This document shows positions 10,781 through 19,405 of a DNA stretch of 34,672 bases, one piece after another. The notes beneath the pieces were generated by a model. That model was not told the origin of the DNA and did no database searches. It saw only the letters and a program-made list of their open reading frames with translations. Each line of letters opens with the position of its first letter. Position 1 is the stretch's first letter. Source of the DNA: JBOGEN01 sp050743265 (GTDB lineage Bacteria > Actinomycetota > Actinomycetes > JBOGEN01); assembly GCA_050743265.1 (NCBI GenBank), contig JBOGEN010000033.1, forward strand, positions 1-34,672, read 5' to 3'. The position numbers and the translations under genes are program-made.

Positions 10781-10794
10781 GGTCGGTCAGCGTA
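10781..10794 (-). promoter_or_regulatory. Candidate leaderless -10 box for glgP
   Basis: Minus-strand TACGCT (10794-10789) followed by 8 nt and GTG 10780. It fits TANNNT with the start codon at or next to the transcription start. No -35 is recognisable. Confidence 0.4.
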
Positions 10795-10937
10795 GCGGTC
10801 GGCCTGCCTGGTCCTTTCCGGGACCGCAAGACATTTCAGGACTCGTGATCGTCGACCAATGACCTCCCATATCGTCCTTCGGGACCCTCGCGGCCGGCCG
10901 TCTCCCGCGGCGCCGAGTGCGGGCACGACCGCCTGGG

Positions 10938-10950
10938 TACGGTGGGCGCG
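10938..10950 (+). promoter_or_regulatory. Candidate leaderless -10 box for the glgE operon
   Basis: TACGGT at 10938-10943, 7 nt before ATG 10951, with no Shine-Dalgarno between them. The same hexamer at nearly the same distance precedes nucS and the alpha/beta hydrolase. The rest of the 170-nt divergent region (10781-10950) holds a less GC-rich patch near 10830-10880, the 10-bp palindrome CGGCCGGCCG at 10891-10900 and no clear operator. Confidence 0.45.
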
Positions 10951-12930
10951 ATGACTGGACGCATCCCGATCGTCGACGTGGAGCCCCTGGTCGGTTGCGG
11001 CCAGTGGCCCGCCCGGGCCGTGGAGGGCGAGGCCTTCGAGGTCTCGGCCACCGTGGTCCGCGAGGGACACGACGCGGTCAACGCCAACGTCGTCCTGCGG
11101 GACCCGTCCGGACGGGCCGGGCCGTGGACGCCGATGGTCCAGGTCGACGCCGGCCACGACCGGTGGGCGGCCCAGGTCCGTCCCGACGCGCCGGGCCATT
11201 GGACCTACACCGTCGAGGCGTGGAGCGACCCGGTCGCCACCTGGCGGCACGTGGCCGAGATCAAGGTGCCCGCGGGCCTCGACGTGGACCTCGTGCTCGA
11301 GGAGGGCGCCCGGCTCCTCGAGCGGGCGGCCGCGGCGCTCCCCCGCAGCGCGCGACGGGAGGGGACGCCGCTGCTCACCGGGGCCTCCGAGGTGCTCAGG
11401 GACCCGACGCTCACCCCGGTCGGCCGGCTCTCCGCCGCCCTCGGCCCCGACGTCGAGCGGTTGCTCCGCCGGCACCCGCTGCGCGAGCTGGTGACCGAGA
11501 GCCCCGGCTACGCCCTGTGGGTCGACAGGGAGCGTGCGCTGTTCGGCTCCTGGTACGAGATGTTCCCCCGCTCGGAGGGCGCCTCTCTCGACCCGCCCCG
11601 GTCCGGCACGCTCCGGACGGCGATGAAGCGCCTGCCCGCGATCGCGGACATGGGGTTCGACATCGTCTACCTGCCCCCCGTCCACCCGATCGGCCGTGCG
11701 TACCGCAAGGGGCAGAACAACACGCTCGACCCCGGTCCGGACGAGCCCGGGTCGCCGTGGGCCATCGGGTCCGTGGAGGGCGGCCACGACGCCCTCCACC
11801 CCGACCTCGGCACGTTCGACGACTTCGACGCGTTCGTCGCCCGCACGCGTGAGCTGGGCATGGAGGTCGCCCTCGACCTCGCCCTCCAGGTCTCACCCGA
11901 CCACCCGTGGGTCAAGGAGCACCCGGAGTGGTTCCACGTCCGGGTGGACGGCTCGATCGCGTACGCGGAGAACCCGCCCAAGAAGTACCAGGACATCTAC
12001 CCGGTCAACTTCGACACCGACCCGGACGGCCTCTACGCCGAGGTGCTGCGGGTGGTGCGGCACTGGATGGACCACGGGGTGCGGGTGTTCCGCGTGGACA
12101 ACCCGCACACCAAGCCCGTCGCGTTCTGGGAGTGGCTGATCGGCGAGATCCGCGAGACCGACCCTGACGTCCTGTTCCTCGCCGAGGCGTTCACCAAGCC
12201 GGCGATGATGCACCTGCTCGCCAAGGTGGGGTTCCACCAGTCGTACACGTACTTCACCTGGCGGAACGAAAGGTGGGAGCTCGAGGAGTACCTGCGCGAG
12301 CTGTCCGGCCCGGCCGCCGCCTACATGCGGCCCAACTTCTTCGTCAACACGCCCGACATCCTGCACGCGTACCTGCAGTACGGCGGACCGGCCGCATTCA
12401 AGATCCGGGCCGTGCTCGCGGCGATGCTCTCGCCGTCCTGGGGCGTGTACTCGGGGTACGAGCTGTTCGAGCACGTCGCCCTGCGGCCGGGCAGCGAGGA
12501 GTACCTCGACTCGGAGAAGTACCAGTACCGCCCCCGCGACTGGGAGGCCGCCGCGGCCGAGGGACGCACACTCGCCCCCTACCTCGCCCGGCTCAACGCG
12601 CTGCGGCGTGCCCACCCGGCGCTCCGTCGGCTCCGCAACCTGCGGTTCCACCATGTGGACCAGGCCGAGGTCATGGCGTTCTCCAAGCGTGAGGTCGTGG
12701 ACGGGCGCGACGACATCGTCCTTGTCGTGCTCAACCTCGACCCGCACGCCGCCCGCGAGGCCACCGTCACGCTCGACATGCCGGCCCTCGGCCTGGACTC
12801 GGACGACCGCGTCGACGTGCACGACCAGATCACGGGTGAGACGTACCACTGGGGGCAGCACAACTACGTCAGGCTCGACCCCTTCACCGAGCCCGCACAC
12901 ATCCTCACCGTTCGCCGGAGCGCTCCGTGA
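10951..12930 (+). CDS. glgE: Alpha-1,4-glucan:maltose-1-phosphate maltosyltransferase GlgE
   Basis: A 659-residue GH13_3 enzyme that transfers maltosyl units from maltose-1-phosphate to the non-reducing end of alpha-1,4-glucan. An N-terminal domain (about 1-110) with a helical insert precedes the catalytic barrel. The nucleophile is Asp383 in VFRVDNPHTKP, the acid/base is Glu412 in LFLAEAF, and Asp469 lies in VNTPDIL. All three are 11 residues lower than Asp394, Glu423 and Asp480 of S. coelicolor GlgE, so the alignment is collinear. ATG 10951 is preferred to GTG 10942 because it lies 7 nt after a TANNNT box and begins MTGRIPIVDVEP. The stop overlaps the treS start by GTGA. The family dimerises; the pathway makes cytosolic or capsular glucan. 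Confidence 0.96.
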   Translation: MTGRIPIVDVEPLVGCGQWPARAVEGEAFEVSATVVREGHDAVNANVVLRDPSGRAGPWTPMVQVDAGHDRWAAQVRPDAPGHWTYTVEAWSDPVATWRHVAEIKVPAGLDVDLVLEEGARLLERAAAALPRSARREGTPLLTGASEVLRDPTLTPVGRLSAALGPDVERLLRRHPLRELVTESPGYALWVDRERALFGSWYEMFPRSEGASLDPPRSGTLRTAMKRLPAIADMGFDIVYLPPVHPIGRAYRKGQNNTLDPGPDEPGSPWAIGSVEGGHDALHPDLGTFDDFDAFVARTRELGMEVALDLALQVSPDHPWVKEHPEWFHVRVDGSIAYAENPPKKYQDIYPVNFDTDPDGLYAEVLRVVRHWMDHGVRVFRVDNPHTKPVAFWEWLIGEIRETDPDVLFLAEAFTKPAMMHLLAKVGFHQSYTYFTWRNERWELEEYLRELSGPAAAYMRPNFFVNTPDILHAYLQYGGPAAFKIRAVLAAMLSPSWGVYSGYELFEHVALRPGSEEYLDSEKYQYRPRDWEAAAAEGRTLAPYLARLNALRRAHPALRRLRNLRFHHVDQAEVMAFSKREVVDGRDDIVLVVLNLDPHAAREATVTLDMPALGLDSDDRVDVHDQITGETYHWGQHNYVRLDPFTEPAHILTVRRSAP

Positions 12931-14636
12931 CCCAGTCGCACGGCCCTGTCCCCGACCCCTTCGACGAGCGTGACCCGCGTGACCCCCTGTGGTACAAGCG
13001 CGCCGTCTTCTACGAAGTGCTGATCCGCGGGTTCGCGGACTCCAACAACGACGGCACCGGCGACATCAAGGGGCTCACGGGCAAGCTCGACTACCTCGAG
13101 TGGCTGGGCATCGACTGCATCTGGCTGCTCCCCATCTACGAGTCGCCCCTGCGCGACGGTGGGTACGACATCGCCGACTTCTTCAAGGTGCTGCCCGAGT
13201 TCGGCGACCTCGGCGACTTCATCGAGTTCGTCGAGGAGGCCCACAAGCGCGGCATCCGGGTGATCGCGGACCTCGTGATGAACCACACGAGCGACCAGCA
13301 CTCGTGGTTCCAGTCGTCCCGCTCCGAGCCGGACGGGCCGTTCGGCGACTTCTTCGTCTGGAGCGACAGCGACGAGGGCTACCCCGAAGCCCGCATCATC
13401 TTCGTCGACACCGAGAAGTCCAACTGGACGTACGACGCGGTCCGGGGGCAGTACTACTGGCACCGGTTCTTCAGCCACCAGCCCGACCTGAACTACGAGA
13501 ACCCCACCGTGCGCGCCGCGATGATGGAGGTGCTGCGGTTCTGGCTCGACCTCGGCATCGACGGCTTCCGCCTGGACGCGGTGCCCTACCTGTACGAGGC
13601 CGAGGGCACCAACTGCGAGAACCTGCCGCGCACCCACGAGTACCTCAAGGAGCTGCGCTCCGAGGTCGAGCGCCTCTACCCCGACCGTGTCCTGCTCGCC
13701 GAGGCCAACCAGTGGCCCGCCGACGTCGTGGAGTACTTCGGCGACCCGGACAAGGGCGGCGACGAATGCCACATGGCGTTCCACTTCCCGCTCATGCCGC
13801 GCATCTTCATGGCCGTACGCCGGGAGCAGCGGTACCCGATCTCGGAGATCCTGACCCAGACGCCGGAGATCCCCGAGACCTCGCAGTGGGGCATCTTCCT
13901 CCGCAACCACGACGAGCTCACGCTCGAGATGGTCACGGACGACGAGCGGGACTATATGTACACGGAGTACGCGAAGGACCCGCAGATGAAGGCGAACATC
14001 GGCATCCGCCGCCGCCTCATGCCGCTCCTGGACAACTCCCGTGACCAGATGGAGCTGTTCACCGCGCTGCTGCTCTCGCTGCCCGGCTCGCCGGTCCTCT
14101 ACTACGGGGACGAGATCGGGATGGGCGACAACATCTGGCTCGGCGACCGCGACAGCGTGCGGACCCCGATGCAGTGGACGCCCGACCGCAACGCCGGGTT
14201 CTCGACCTGCGACCCGCAGCGGCTCTACCTGCCGGTGATCATGGACCCGGTCTACGGGTACTCGGTGACGAACGTCGAGGCCCAGCTGCGCAACTCCACG
14301 TCGCTGCTGCACTGGACCCGCCGCATGATCGAGACACGCAAGCGGCACCCGGTCTTCGGCATGGGCAACTACACCGAGCTTGGCTCGTCCAACCCGAGCG
14401 TGCTCGCGTTCGTCCGCGAGTTCGGTGACGACATCGTGCTGTGCGTGAACAACCTGTCCCGCTTCGCCCAGCCGGTCGAGCTCGACCTGCGCCGGTACGA
14501 GGGCTGCGCGCCGATCGAGATGCTCGGGGGCGTCCGTTTCCCGGAGATCGGCGAGCTGCCGTACCTGCTCACCGTGGCCGGGCACGGCTTCTACTGGTTC
14601 AGCCTCTCCCGACCCCCGACGGAGTCCACCACATGA
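12927..14636 (+). CDS. treS: Trehalose synthase TreS (maltose alpha-D-glucosyltransferase)
   Basis: A 569-residue GH13_16 enzyme that interconverts trehalose and maltose by intramolecular transfer; in the GlgE pathway it supplies maltose. The N-terminus WYKRAVFYEVLIRGFADSN is diagnostic. Catalytic residues are Asp217 (DGFRLDAVPYL), Glu259 (LLAEANQW) and Asp329 (RNHDELT), each 13 below the M. smegmatis enzyme (Asp230, Glu272, Asp342). There is no C-terminal maltokinase fusion; the kinase is the next gene. Translation starts at GTG 12927 inside the glgE stop (GTGA) and ends at 14636, where ATGA starts the kinase, so three proteins are translationally coupled. TreS and Mak form a complex in mycobacteria, which the coupling suits. 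Confidence 0.96.
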   Translation: MTQSHGPVPDPFDERDPRDPLWYKRAVFYEVLIRGFADSNNDGTGDIKGLTGKLDYLEWLGIDCIWLLPIYESPLRDGGYDIADFFKVLPEFGDLGDFIEFVEEAHKRGIRVIADLVMNHTSDQHSWFQSSRSEPDGPFGDFFVWSDSDEGYPEARIIFVDTEKSNWTYDAVRGQYYWHRFFSHQPDLNYENPTVRAAMMEVLRFWLDLGIDGFRLDAVPYLYEAEGTNCENLPRTHEYLKELRSEVERLYPDRVLLAEANQWPADVVEYFGDPDKGGDECHMAFHFPLMPRIFMAVRREQRYPISEILTQTPEIPETSQWGIFLRNHDELTLEMVTDDERDYMYTEYAKDPQMKANIGIRRRLMPLLDNSRDQMELFTALLLSLPGSPVLYYGDEIGMGDNIWLGDRDSVRTPMQWTPDRNAGFSTCDPQRLYLPVIMDPVYGYSVTNVEAQLRNSTSLLHWTRRMIETRKRHPVFGMGNYTELGSSNPSVLAFVREFGDDIVLCVNNLSRFAQPVELDLRRYEGCAPIEMLGGVRFPEIGELPYLLTVAGHGFYWFSLSRPPTESTT

Positions 14637-16009
14637 CGATCGACGAGCTGCTGGTCACCTGGCTCCCGTCCCAGCGGTGGTACGGGGCGAAGGGCCGCGA
14701 GGTCGACCGCGCCGGGGTCCGCACCCTCGCCACCCTGGTGGAGGGGGACCCCGAGGTGTGCGTCCACCTCGTCTCGCTCGACTTCGCCGACGGCGGCCAC
14801 GAGACGTACCAGGTGCCGCTGGAGTACCGCACGAGCGCACCGGACACGCTGACCCACGCCCTGGTCGGCGAGCTCGAGGACTCCGGCAGGACCCGGCTCG
14901 TGTTCGACTGCCTGCACGACAAGGAGGTCACCGGCGCCTGGATCGACCACATCGCGTCCGGGGACACCGTGGGCGACGTCTCCTTCCACACCGAGCCTGG
15001 CAGGGACCCCATCCCGCGGGACGAGGCGAGCATCGTCATGCTCGCCGAGCAGTCGAACACCTCGCTCGTGTACGGCACCGAGATGATCCTCAAGGTGTTC
15101 CGCAAGGTGAGCCACGGCGTGAACCCGGACATCGAGATCCACTCGGCGCTGCACCGCGCGGGCAGCCCCCACATCGCGCCCCCGCTCGGCTGGGTCGGCG
15201 CGCAGTGGGCGGAGGACGGTGGGGCTCCGGCGGAGGGAAGCCTCGCCATGCTCCAGCGCTACCTGCCCTCGGCGACGCAGGGCTGGGAGATGGCCAAGAC
15301 GAGCGTGCGCGACCTCTACGCCGAGGCCGACCTGCACGCGGACGAGGTCGGCGGCGACTTCGCCGCGGAGGCGGCACGGCTCGGCGCGGCCACCGCCGAG
15401 GTGCACGCGGACCTGGCCCGCACCCTGGCCACCGGGGTGATGGGGGCGGACGACTTCGCCGGGCTCGCCCACGCGATGCACACCCGGCTCGAGGAGGCCG
15501 CCGGCCTCGTGCCCGGGCTCGCCGAGCGCGCGCTCCCGATCCGCGCCGCGTTCGACGAACTCGCGGTCCAGCGCGCAGAGCTCCCGACCCAGCGCATCCA
15601 TGGCGACTACCACCTCGGCCAGGTGCTCCGCACGGACCACGGCTGGGTGCTGCTCGACTTCGAGGGGGAGCCCGCTCGTCCGCTGGCCGAGCGGCGCGCG
15701 CTGGCGAGCCCGCTCAAGGACGTGGCCGGCATGCTGCGCTCATTCGACTACGCCGCGCGGCACCTGCTCGTGCTCGACCACCCCAACGACCCGCAGCTCG
15801 AGTACCGCGCATCGGAGTGGGCAGACCGCAACCGGGACGCGTTCTGCGACGGGTACGCCAAGGCAGCCGGAACCGACCCGCGCGACGCCGACGTGGTGCT
15901 GCGCGCGTTCGAGCTCGACAAGGTCGTCTACGAGGTGGTGTACGAGGCGCGCAACCGCCCGTCCTGGCTCTCCATCCCGCTGTCCGCGCTCGACCGGCTG
16001 GCCGACTGA
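14633..16009 (+). CDS. mak: Maltokinase Mak (Pep2)
   Basis: A 458-residue ATP-dependent kinase that makes alpha-maltose-1-phosphate, the donor for GlgE. The N-terminal cap domain includes LPSQRWYGAKGR, typical of the family. The kinase core has SNTSLVYGTEMILKVFRKV with the ATP lysine, the catalytic loop IHGDYHLGQVL (Asp325) and the metal-binding LLDFEGEP. The start is the ATG in the ATGA overlap with treS. The open frame extends upstream to 14441, but that part is shadow sequence over treS. The C-terminus ends near SIPLSALDRL. GlgB follows after 58 nt with its own strong ribosome site. Confidence 0.95.
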   Translation: MTIDELLVTWLPSQRWYGAKGREVDRAGVRTLATLVEGDPEVCVHLVSLDFADGGHETYQVPLEYRTSAPDTLTHALVGELEDSGRTRLVFDCLHDKEVTGAWIDHIASGDTVGDVSFHTEPGRDPIPRDEASIVMLAEQSNTSLVYGTEMILKVFRKVSHGVNPDIEIHSALHRAGSPHIAPPLGWVGAQWAEDGGAPAEGSLAMLQRYLPSATQGWEMAKTSVRDLYAEADLHADEVGGDFAAEAARLGAATAEVHADLARTLATGVMGADDFAGLAHAMHTRLEEAAGLVPGLAERALPIRAAFDELAVQRAELPTQRIHGDYHLGQVLRTDHGWVLLDFEGEPARPLAERRALASPLKDVAGMLRSFDYAARHLLVLDHPNDPQLEYRASEWADRNRDAFCDGYAKAAGTDPRDADVVLRAFELDKVVYEVVYEARNRPSWLSIPLSALDRLAD

Positions 16010-16055
16010 CCGGGCTCCACCGTCGACAAGCCGCAACGCGCCGACCGAGAGGAAC

Positions 16056-16061
16056 AGGAGG
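16056..16061 (+). promoter_or_regulatory. Ribosome binding site of glgB
   Basis: AGGAGG, 6 nt before GTG 16068. It fixes the glgB start, which is otherwise ambiguous because the frame is open back to 15600 over mak. It is the strongest Shine-Dalgarno in the operon and the only gene in it not started by stop-codon overlap. Confidence 0.75.
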
Positions 16062-16067
16062 CAGACC

Positions 16068-18302
16068 GTGACCCGTCCCCCGTCCGACCCGTCCGTCCTC
16101 GAGCCCCGGCCGGTGACGAAGGAGGAGCTCGACCGGCTCGTCGGCGGCGCCCACCACGACCCGCACGCGATCCTGGGCGCGCACGCGTGGCAGGGCACGA
16201 CCACGGTCCGCGTGCTCCGTCCCTGGGCGCGATCGGTGGTCGTGGTCACCGCCACCGGGAGGACGGAGCTGCCGCACGAGCACGAGGGCGTGTTCGCCGG
16301 TGTCCTCGACGGCCCTGAGGTCCCCGACTACCGGCTCGAGGTCGAGTACGGGTCGGGGCCGGTCCGCAGCGACGACCCGTACCGGTTCTGGCCGACGCTC
16401 GGCGAGGTCGACCTGCACCTGATCGGCGAGGGCCGCCACGAGCAGCTGTGGCAGGTGCTCGGCGCGCACGTGCGCACGTACGAGGGCACGACGCGCGCTG
16501 GCGACCCGGTCGGCCCCGACGGCATCGGCGGCCCGGTGACCGGGACATCCTTCGCCGTGTGGGCGCCGAACGCGCAGGGGGTCCGCGTGGTCGGGGCGTT
16601 CAACTCGTGGGACGGGCGTGGCCACCCGATGCGCTCGCTCGGGTCCTCCGGGGTGTGGGAGCTCTTCGCCCCCGACGTGAGGGACGGCGCCACGTACAAG
16701 TTCGAGATCCTCGGCCGGGACGGTGTCTGGCGGCAGAAGGCGGACCCCATGGCCTTCGCCACCGAGCACCCGCCGGCCACCGCGAGCGTGGTGCACACCC
16801 CGGCGTACACGTGGCGCGACGGCTCCTGGATGGCCGCGCGGGCGGCCCGCACCCTGCACGACGCCCCGATGAGCACGTACGAGCTGCACCTCGGGTCGTG
16901 GCGGCACGGTCTGGGCTACCGCGAGCTCGCGGACGAGCTCGTCGACTACGTCACGGACATGGGCTTCACGCACGTCGAGCTGCTGCCCGTGGCCGAGCAC
17001 CCGTTCGGCGGCTCCTGGGGGTACCAGGTCTCCTCGTACTACGCGCCGACCTCGCGGTTCGGGTCGCCGGATGAGTTCCGCCATCTCGTCGACCGGCTGC
17101 ACCAGGCCGGCATCGGCGTGATCGTCGACTGGGTTCCCGCGCACTTCCCCAAGGACGAGTGGGCGCTCGGCCGCTTCGACGGGACGCCGCTGTACGAGCA
17201 CGCCGACCCCCGCCGCGGCGAGCAGCCCGACTGGGGGACCTACGTGTTCGACTTCGGCCGCAGCGAGGTCCGCAACTTCCTCGTCGCGAACGCCGTCTAC
17301 TGGTGCGAGGAGTTCCACGTGGACGGCCTGCGGGTGGACGCGGTCGCCTCGATGCTCTACCTCGACTACTCCCGCGAGGAGGGCGAGTGGCTGCCGAACA
17401 TGTTCGGCGGGCGGGAGAACCTCGACGCCGTCGCGTTTCTCCAGGAGGCGAACGCGACGCTGTACCGCCGCTGCCCCGGCGTCACCACGATCGCCGAGGA
17501 GTCCACGGCCTGGCCCGGCGTGACCCGTGCCACCCACCTCGGCGGCCTCGGGTTCGGCTTCAAGTGGAACATGGGCTGGATGCACGACTCGCTGTCGTAC
17601 ATGGCGAAGGAACCGGTCTACCGGCAGTACCACCACCACCAGATGACGTTCTCGATGATGTACGCGTACTCCGAGAACTACGTGCTGCCGATCAGCCACG
17701 ACGAGGTCGTCCACGGCAAGGGCTCGCTGCTGCGCAAGATGCCCGGCGACCGCTGGCAGCAGCTGGCCAACCTGCGGGCGTACCTCGCGTTCATGTGGGC
17801 ACACCCCGGTAAGCAGCTGCTGTTCATGGGCGCGGAGCTCGGTCAGGAGTCCGAGTGGTCGGAGTCGCGCAGCCTCGACTGGTGGCTCCTGGACAACCCG
17901 GACCACCGCGGCGTCCAGTCCCTGGTCCGTGACCTGAACCGGGTGTACGCGGACACCCCGGCGCTGTGGAGCCAGGACGTCGAGCCGTCCGGCTTCGACT
18001 GGATCGACGCGAACGACGCCGGCAACAACGTGTTCTCGTTCCTGCGCTGGGGCGGGGACGGCTCCGCCCTCGCCTGCGTGGCCAACTTCGCGGCGGTTCC
18101 GCACGAGGGCTACCGGCTCGGCCTTCCGCACGCCGGCACCTGGCAGGAGGTGCTCAACACCGACGCCGGGGCGTACCTCGGCAGCGGGGTGGGCAACCTG
18201 GGCGCCGTCGAGGCCGTGGCCGAGCCGTGGCACGGGCGCCCCGCGTCCGCCTCGCTGCGCCTCCCGCCGCTCGGCGCCGTGTGGCTGCACCGGTCCGGCT
18301 GA
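16068..18302 (+). CDS. glgB: 1,4-alpha-glucan branching enzyme GlgB
   Basis: A 744-residue GH13_9 enzyme that forms the alpha-1,6 branches of the glucan made by GlgE. The N-terminal N1 module (about 15-115, with AHHDPHAILGAH) is followed by CBM48 (about 130-230, with FAVWAPNAQGVRVVGAFNSWDG). Catalytic residues are Asp424 (VDGLRVDAVASM), Glu477 (IAEESTAWPG) and Asp545 (ISHDEVVHGKGS), each 19 above the E. coli positions 405, 458 and 526. The HHHQMTFSMMYAYSENY segment and the C-terminal beta domain are complete. It closes the glgE-treS-mak-glgB operon and converges on the thioredoxin gene, 47 nt away. Confidence 0.96.
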   Translation: MTRPPSDPSVLEPRPVTKEELDRLVGGAHHDPHAILGAHAWQGTTTVRVLRPWARSVVVVTATGRTELPHEHEGVFAGVLDGPEVPDYRLEVEYGSGPVRSDDPYRFWPTLGEVDLHLIGEGRHEQLWQVLGAHVRTYEGTTRAGDPVGPDGIGGPVTGTSFAVWAPNAQGVRVVGAFNSWDGRGHPMRSLGSSGVWELFAPDVRDGATYKFEILGRDGVWRQKADPMAFATEHPPATASVVHTPAYTWRDGSWMAARAARTLHDAPMSTYELHLGSWRHGLGYRELADELVDYVTDMGFTHVELLPVAEHPFGGSWGYQVSSYYAPTSRFGSPDEFRHLVDRLHQAGIGVIVDWVPAHFPKDEWALGRFDGTPLYEHADPRRGEQPDWGTYVFDFGRSEVRNFLVANAVYWCEEFHVDGLRVDAVASMLYLDYSREEGEWLPNMFGGRENLDAVAFLQEANATLYRRCPGVTTIAEESTAWPGVTRATHLGGLGFGFKWNMGWMHDSLSYMAKEPVYRQYHHHQMTFSMMYAYSENYVLPISHDEVVHGKGSLLRKMPGDRWQQLANLRAYLAFMWAHPGKQLLFMGAELGQESEWSESRSLDWWLLDNPDHRGVQSLVRDLNRVYADTPALWSQDVEPSGFDWIDANDAGNNVFSFLRWGGDGSALACVANFAAVPHEGYRLGLPHAGTWQEVLNTDAGAYLGSGVGNLGAVEAVAEPWHGRPASASLRLPPLGAVWLHRSG

Positions 18303-18319
18303 CGCCGGTCCGAGCCCGT

Positions 18320-18343
18320 CCGCCGTCGGTGGATGCGCGGCGG
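18320..18343. terminator. Possible hairpin between glgB and the thioredoxin gene
   Basis: CCGCCG (18320-18325) and CGGCGG (18338-18343) can pair across a 12-nt loop in the 47-nt gap between convergent genes. There is no T-tract. A weak candidate for bidirectional termination. Confidence 0.3.
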
Positions 18344-18349
18344 GAGCTG

Positions 18350-19282
18350 TCAGTACAGCGCGTTCGCCAGCGCGCCGCGGGCCTTGACCACCAGCGGGTC
18401 CTGCTGCCCGACGACCTCGAACAGCTCGACCAGGTGCTGGCGGGCGGCGTTGCGGTCGTCCCCGCTCGTCCGCCGCACGGTGTCGACGAGCCGGGCGAAC
18501 GCGTCCTCGACGTGCCCTCCGACGACGTCCATGTCCGCGGCCGCGGTCTGGGCCGCGACGTCGTCCGGGCGTTCGGCGGCGGAGGCGCGCACCTGCTGCG
18601 GGTCAGCGTCCCGTGTGCGGATCATGAGCCGGACACGGGCGAGCCCGACCCGGGCCTCCTCGTCCGCGGGGGCCGTGTCCAGGGCCTTGCGGTACGCCGC
18701 CTCGGCCGCCTCCAGGTCGTCCCGCTCGAGGGCTTCCTGCGCCTCCGGGTGCCGCAGGGGCTCGGCCTGCTCGGCAGGCTCGTCGTCCTGCCCGGGCTGG
18801 ACGTCCGCCTCGGCCGACCCGGTGAGGCCCTGCTGGGCCGCCACCTTGAGCAGCTCGTCCAGCACCTGCCGGATCTGCGCCTCGGGGTAGGCCCCGGTGA
18901 ACAGGTCGACGAGCTGGCCGCCCACGACCGCTTTGACCGCGGGGATGCCCTGCACCCCGAACGCCTGGGCAAGGCGCTGGTTGGCGTCGGTGTCCACGGT
19001 CGCGAGCACCCAGCGGCCACCGCCCTCGCCGGCCAGCTTCTCCAGCACCGGACTCAGCTGCTTGCACGGCTCGCACCACTCGGCCCAGAAGTCGAGGACG
19101 ACCGGCACGCTCATCGAGCGCTCGATCACCTCGGCCTGGAAGTTCGCCTCCGTGACCTCGACGACGACCGCTCCCGAGGCCCCGCCGGAGCGGGACGCGT
19201 CGGCGCCCGAGGCACCGGCCTGAGGGGACGAGAGCGCCGACAGGTCCACGGCGCCGTACGCGCTGAAACCGGGCTGCGTCAT
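18350..19282 (-). CDS. Thioredoxin-TPR protein, CnoX/YbbN type
   Basis: A 310-residue protein. A disordered Ala/Gly/Ser stretch (about 15-38) precedes a thioredoxin domain (about 39-145) with WAEWCEPCKQL (Cys70 and Cys73) and the cis-proline loop GIPAV. An acidic linker and a helical TPR-type region (about 185-305, with LERDDLEAAEAAYRKALDTAP) follow. E. coli CnoX lacks the CxxC pair, so this protein may be redox-active as well as a holdase that protects against chlorine or oxidative stress. ATG 19282 is chosen for its AGGATGG-type upstream sequence; the frame stays open to 19366 over low-complexity DNA. It lies 123 nt downstream of the mutase gene on the same strand. Confidence 0.88.
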   Translation of the reverse strand: MTQPGFSAYGAVDLSALSSPQAGASGADASRSGGASGAVVVEVTEANFQAEVIERSMSVPVVLDFWAEWCEPCKQLSPVLEKLAGEGGGRWVLATVDTDANQRLAQAFGVQGIPAVKAVVGGQLVDLFTGAYPEAQIRQVLDELLKVAAQQGLTGSAEADVQPGQDDEPAEQAEPLRHPEAQEALERDDLEAAEAAYRKALDTAPADEEARVGLARVRLMIRTRDADPQQVRASAAERPDDVAAQTAAADMDVVGGHVEDAFARLVDTVRRTSGDDRNAARQHLVELFEVVGQQDPLVVKARGALANALY

Positions 19283-19326
19283 GTGTCCATCCTGCCTCGT
19301 CCCGGGACCGCACGCGTACGCCCCCC

Positions 19327-19374
19327 GGGCCCGCTCGCCCACACCCCCACGGGCACGCTCGCCCACGCCCCCGG
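19327..19374. repeat. Two-copy 24-bp imperfect tandem repeat
   Basis: Units 19327-19350 and 19351-19374 share GGGC[C/A]CGCTCGCCCAC[A/G]CCCC and differ mainly at the end. It lies in the gap between the mutase stop and the thioredoxin start. Probably replication slippage in C-rich DNA; no function is evident. Confidence 0.6.
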
Positions 19375-19405
19375 GACCCTCGGCTGCCCGCCCCTCGCCG
19401 ACCGG

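Noticed and set aside
8255..10795. An 846-codon plus-strand frame opposite glgP
   Set aside because: Mirror frame of the phosphorylase gene; biased composition, no motif, no ribosome site.
15714..18290. An 858-codon minus-strand frame opposite glgB
   Set aside because: Antisense shadow of the branching enzyme; composition typical of reverse-complement GC-rich code.
19327..19374. Tandem repeat as the start of a CRISPR array
   Set aside because: Only two imperfect, directly adjacent units without spacers and no cas genes.
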